Positions 63,455-64,000 of a stretch of 64,000 nucleotides of DNA are shown here, in pieces. Made by a program: the position numbers and the translations under genes. The notes under the pieces were generated by a model, which was not told the origin of the DNA, did no database searches, and was given only the letters and a program-made list of their open reading frames with translations. The stretch is from Methyloprofundus sp. (lineage in GTDB: Bacteria; Pseudomonadota; Gammaproteobacteria; Methylococcales; Methylomonadaceae), in assembly GCA_016592635.1 (NCBI GenBank), contig AP023240.1, forward strand, positions 124,001 to 188,000, given 5' to 3'. How positions within the stretch are numbered: position 1 is the stretch's first letter; every line of letters starts with the position of its first letter.

Positions 63455-64000
63455 ATGAATGAAATTACATTAAAGAGCTTAAGTGAACTTCATGAGATAT
63501 TTGCGGAGTACGTAGGGAGCTGGTTTCGAGGGCAAGCTGATATAGAGTGGCAACTTTTGCCTAAAGTAGGTAGAAAAGAATATTATATGCCTGATAATGT
63601 TGATTTGGATAGCTTTAAGGATTGGAAAAAGCAAGCAATAGCGTATACCAGGTTTCCTACGTATGATATTGAATGTCTGGCAATTGCTCAACATCATGGG
63701 TTAGCTACAAGATTATTAGACTGGAGTAAAAATCCATTAATTGCAGCATATTTTGCTGTTAATGGTGAAAAAAATAAAGACGGAGTAATTTTTATTCTTG
63801 AGTGTGCTGATAAGATTGTTGAGCCAGGAGAGATCAGCCTTACTATGTTAAGAGGGCTTGATGATGTTTTATTTTATGTTCCTAAGGCAATTTCACCTAG
63901 AATCTTAAGTCAACATGGTGTGTTTACTATTCACTGCAAAGCTAATAGAGAGTTGGGTATTTCCGCTTCTGTAATTGCGAGTAATGAAGATAATTTAGTT
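63455..64000 (+). CDS. FRG-domain protein, 3' end cut by window edge
   Basis: A frame open from ATG 63455 to the right edge (182 residues visible), with gagg at 63442 as ribosome-binding site. FRGQADIEWQLLPKVGR and LAIAQHHGLATRLLDWSKNP are the hallmark parts of FRG domains (named for Phe-Arg-Gly), found in phage-related and possible defence proteins of unknown activity. It begins 121 bases after fxsA. The remainder of the gene, and any partner, lies outside the window. Confidence 0.8.
   Translation, partial: MNEITLKSLSELHEIFAEYVGSWFRGQADIEWQLLPKVGRKEYYMPDNVDLDSFKDWKKQAIAYTRFPTYDIECLAIAQHHGLATRLLDWSKNPLIAAYFAVNGEKNKDGVIFILECADKIVEPGEISLTMLRGLDDVLFYVPKAISPRILSQHGVFTIHCKANRELGISASVIASNEDNLV

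Overview
The window reads as a chromosomal segment of an AT-rich gammaproteobacterial (type I) methanotroph of the order Methylococcales. The main evidence is a complete pmoCAB operon for particulate methane monooxygenase at 2366-5309. It sits among gammaproteobacterial housekeeping blocks: ispB/rplU-rpmA-obgE-proB, dusB-fis-purH-purD, engB-cytochrome c4-dsbA-diguanylate cyclase, and aroQ-accB-accC with prmA. The low G+C look and the PmoA sequence would fit a Methyloprofundus- or Methylobacter-like marine lineage, but that genus-level placement is inference.

Layout. 1-5390: end of an alanine dehydrogenase, a secreted unknown, about 790 bases of non-coding DNA with several inverted repeats, then pmoCAB with its promoter, leader hairpins, a strong pmoC-pmoA intergenic hairpin and an intrinsic terminator. 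5599-19550: housekeeping genes (secA, glgP, trmL, pilT, yggS, polA, engB) with HDOD and metallo-beta-lactamase-fold proteins. 19662-29394: cytochrome c4, dsbA, a diguanylate cyclase, nfeD-qmcA, and a MoxR-DUF58-TgpA transglutaminase cluster interrupted by rlmJ. 29395-33466: an accessory patch with two toxin-antitoxin modules, a duplicated end of the transglutaminase gene, a group II intron-like remnant, a short element bounded by inverted repeats, REP-like palindromes, a decayed membrane-protein gene and a PQQ-type sugar dehydrogenase broken by a small deletion. 33608-45481: a DUF4136 lipoprotein, ispB, ribosomal proteins L21/L27, obgE, proB, DUF3422, the purine block and an EcsC-family protein. 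45617-50657: a metal-handling cluster described below. 51124-64000: a secreted reprolysin-like metalloprotease, rlmI, DUF3426, prmA, accCB, aroQ, a TlpA thioredoxin, an HD-GYP protein, a DsbD with two sensor domains, fxsA, and the start of an FRG-domain gene cut by the right edge.

How the genes work together. pMMO is a copper enzyme, and this window pairs its operon with a copper-type metal efflux cluster. That cluster has a P1B-1 ATPase with CPC, YN and MxxSS signatures, preceded by an HMA-like membrane protein, a glycine-zipper membrane protein, a 55-residue stand-alone cysteine metal-binding domain and a DUF5132-like small membrane protein with a Cys-rich tail. It is followed by a SafE/DsbD_2-type transporter with a Met/His-rich tail. 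The arrangement recalls the mycobacterial PacL/P-ATPase efflux platforms, and I regard it as the best candidate for an under-described system here. Extracytoplasmic thiol chemistry is also well represented (DsbA, DsbD, TlpA, cytochrome c4), as is cyclic-di-GMP signalling (GGDEF and HD-GYP).

No tRNA, rRNA or CRISPR array was recognised. All assignments come from reading translated sequence and motifs by eye; no database search was run.
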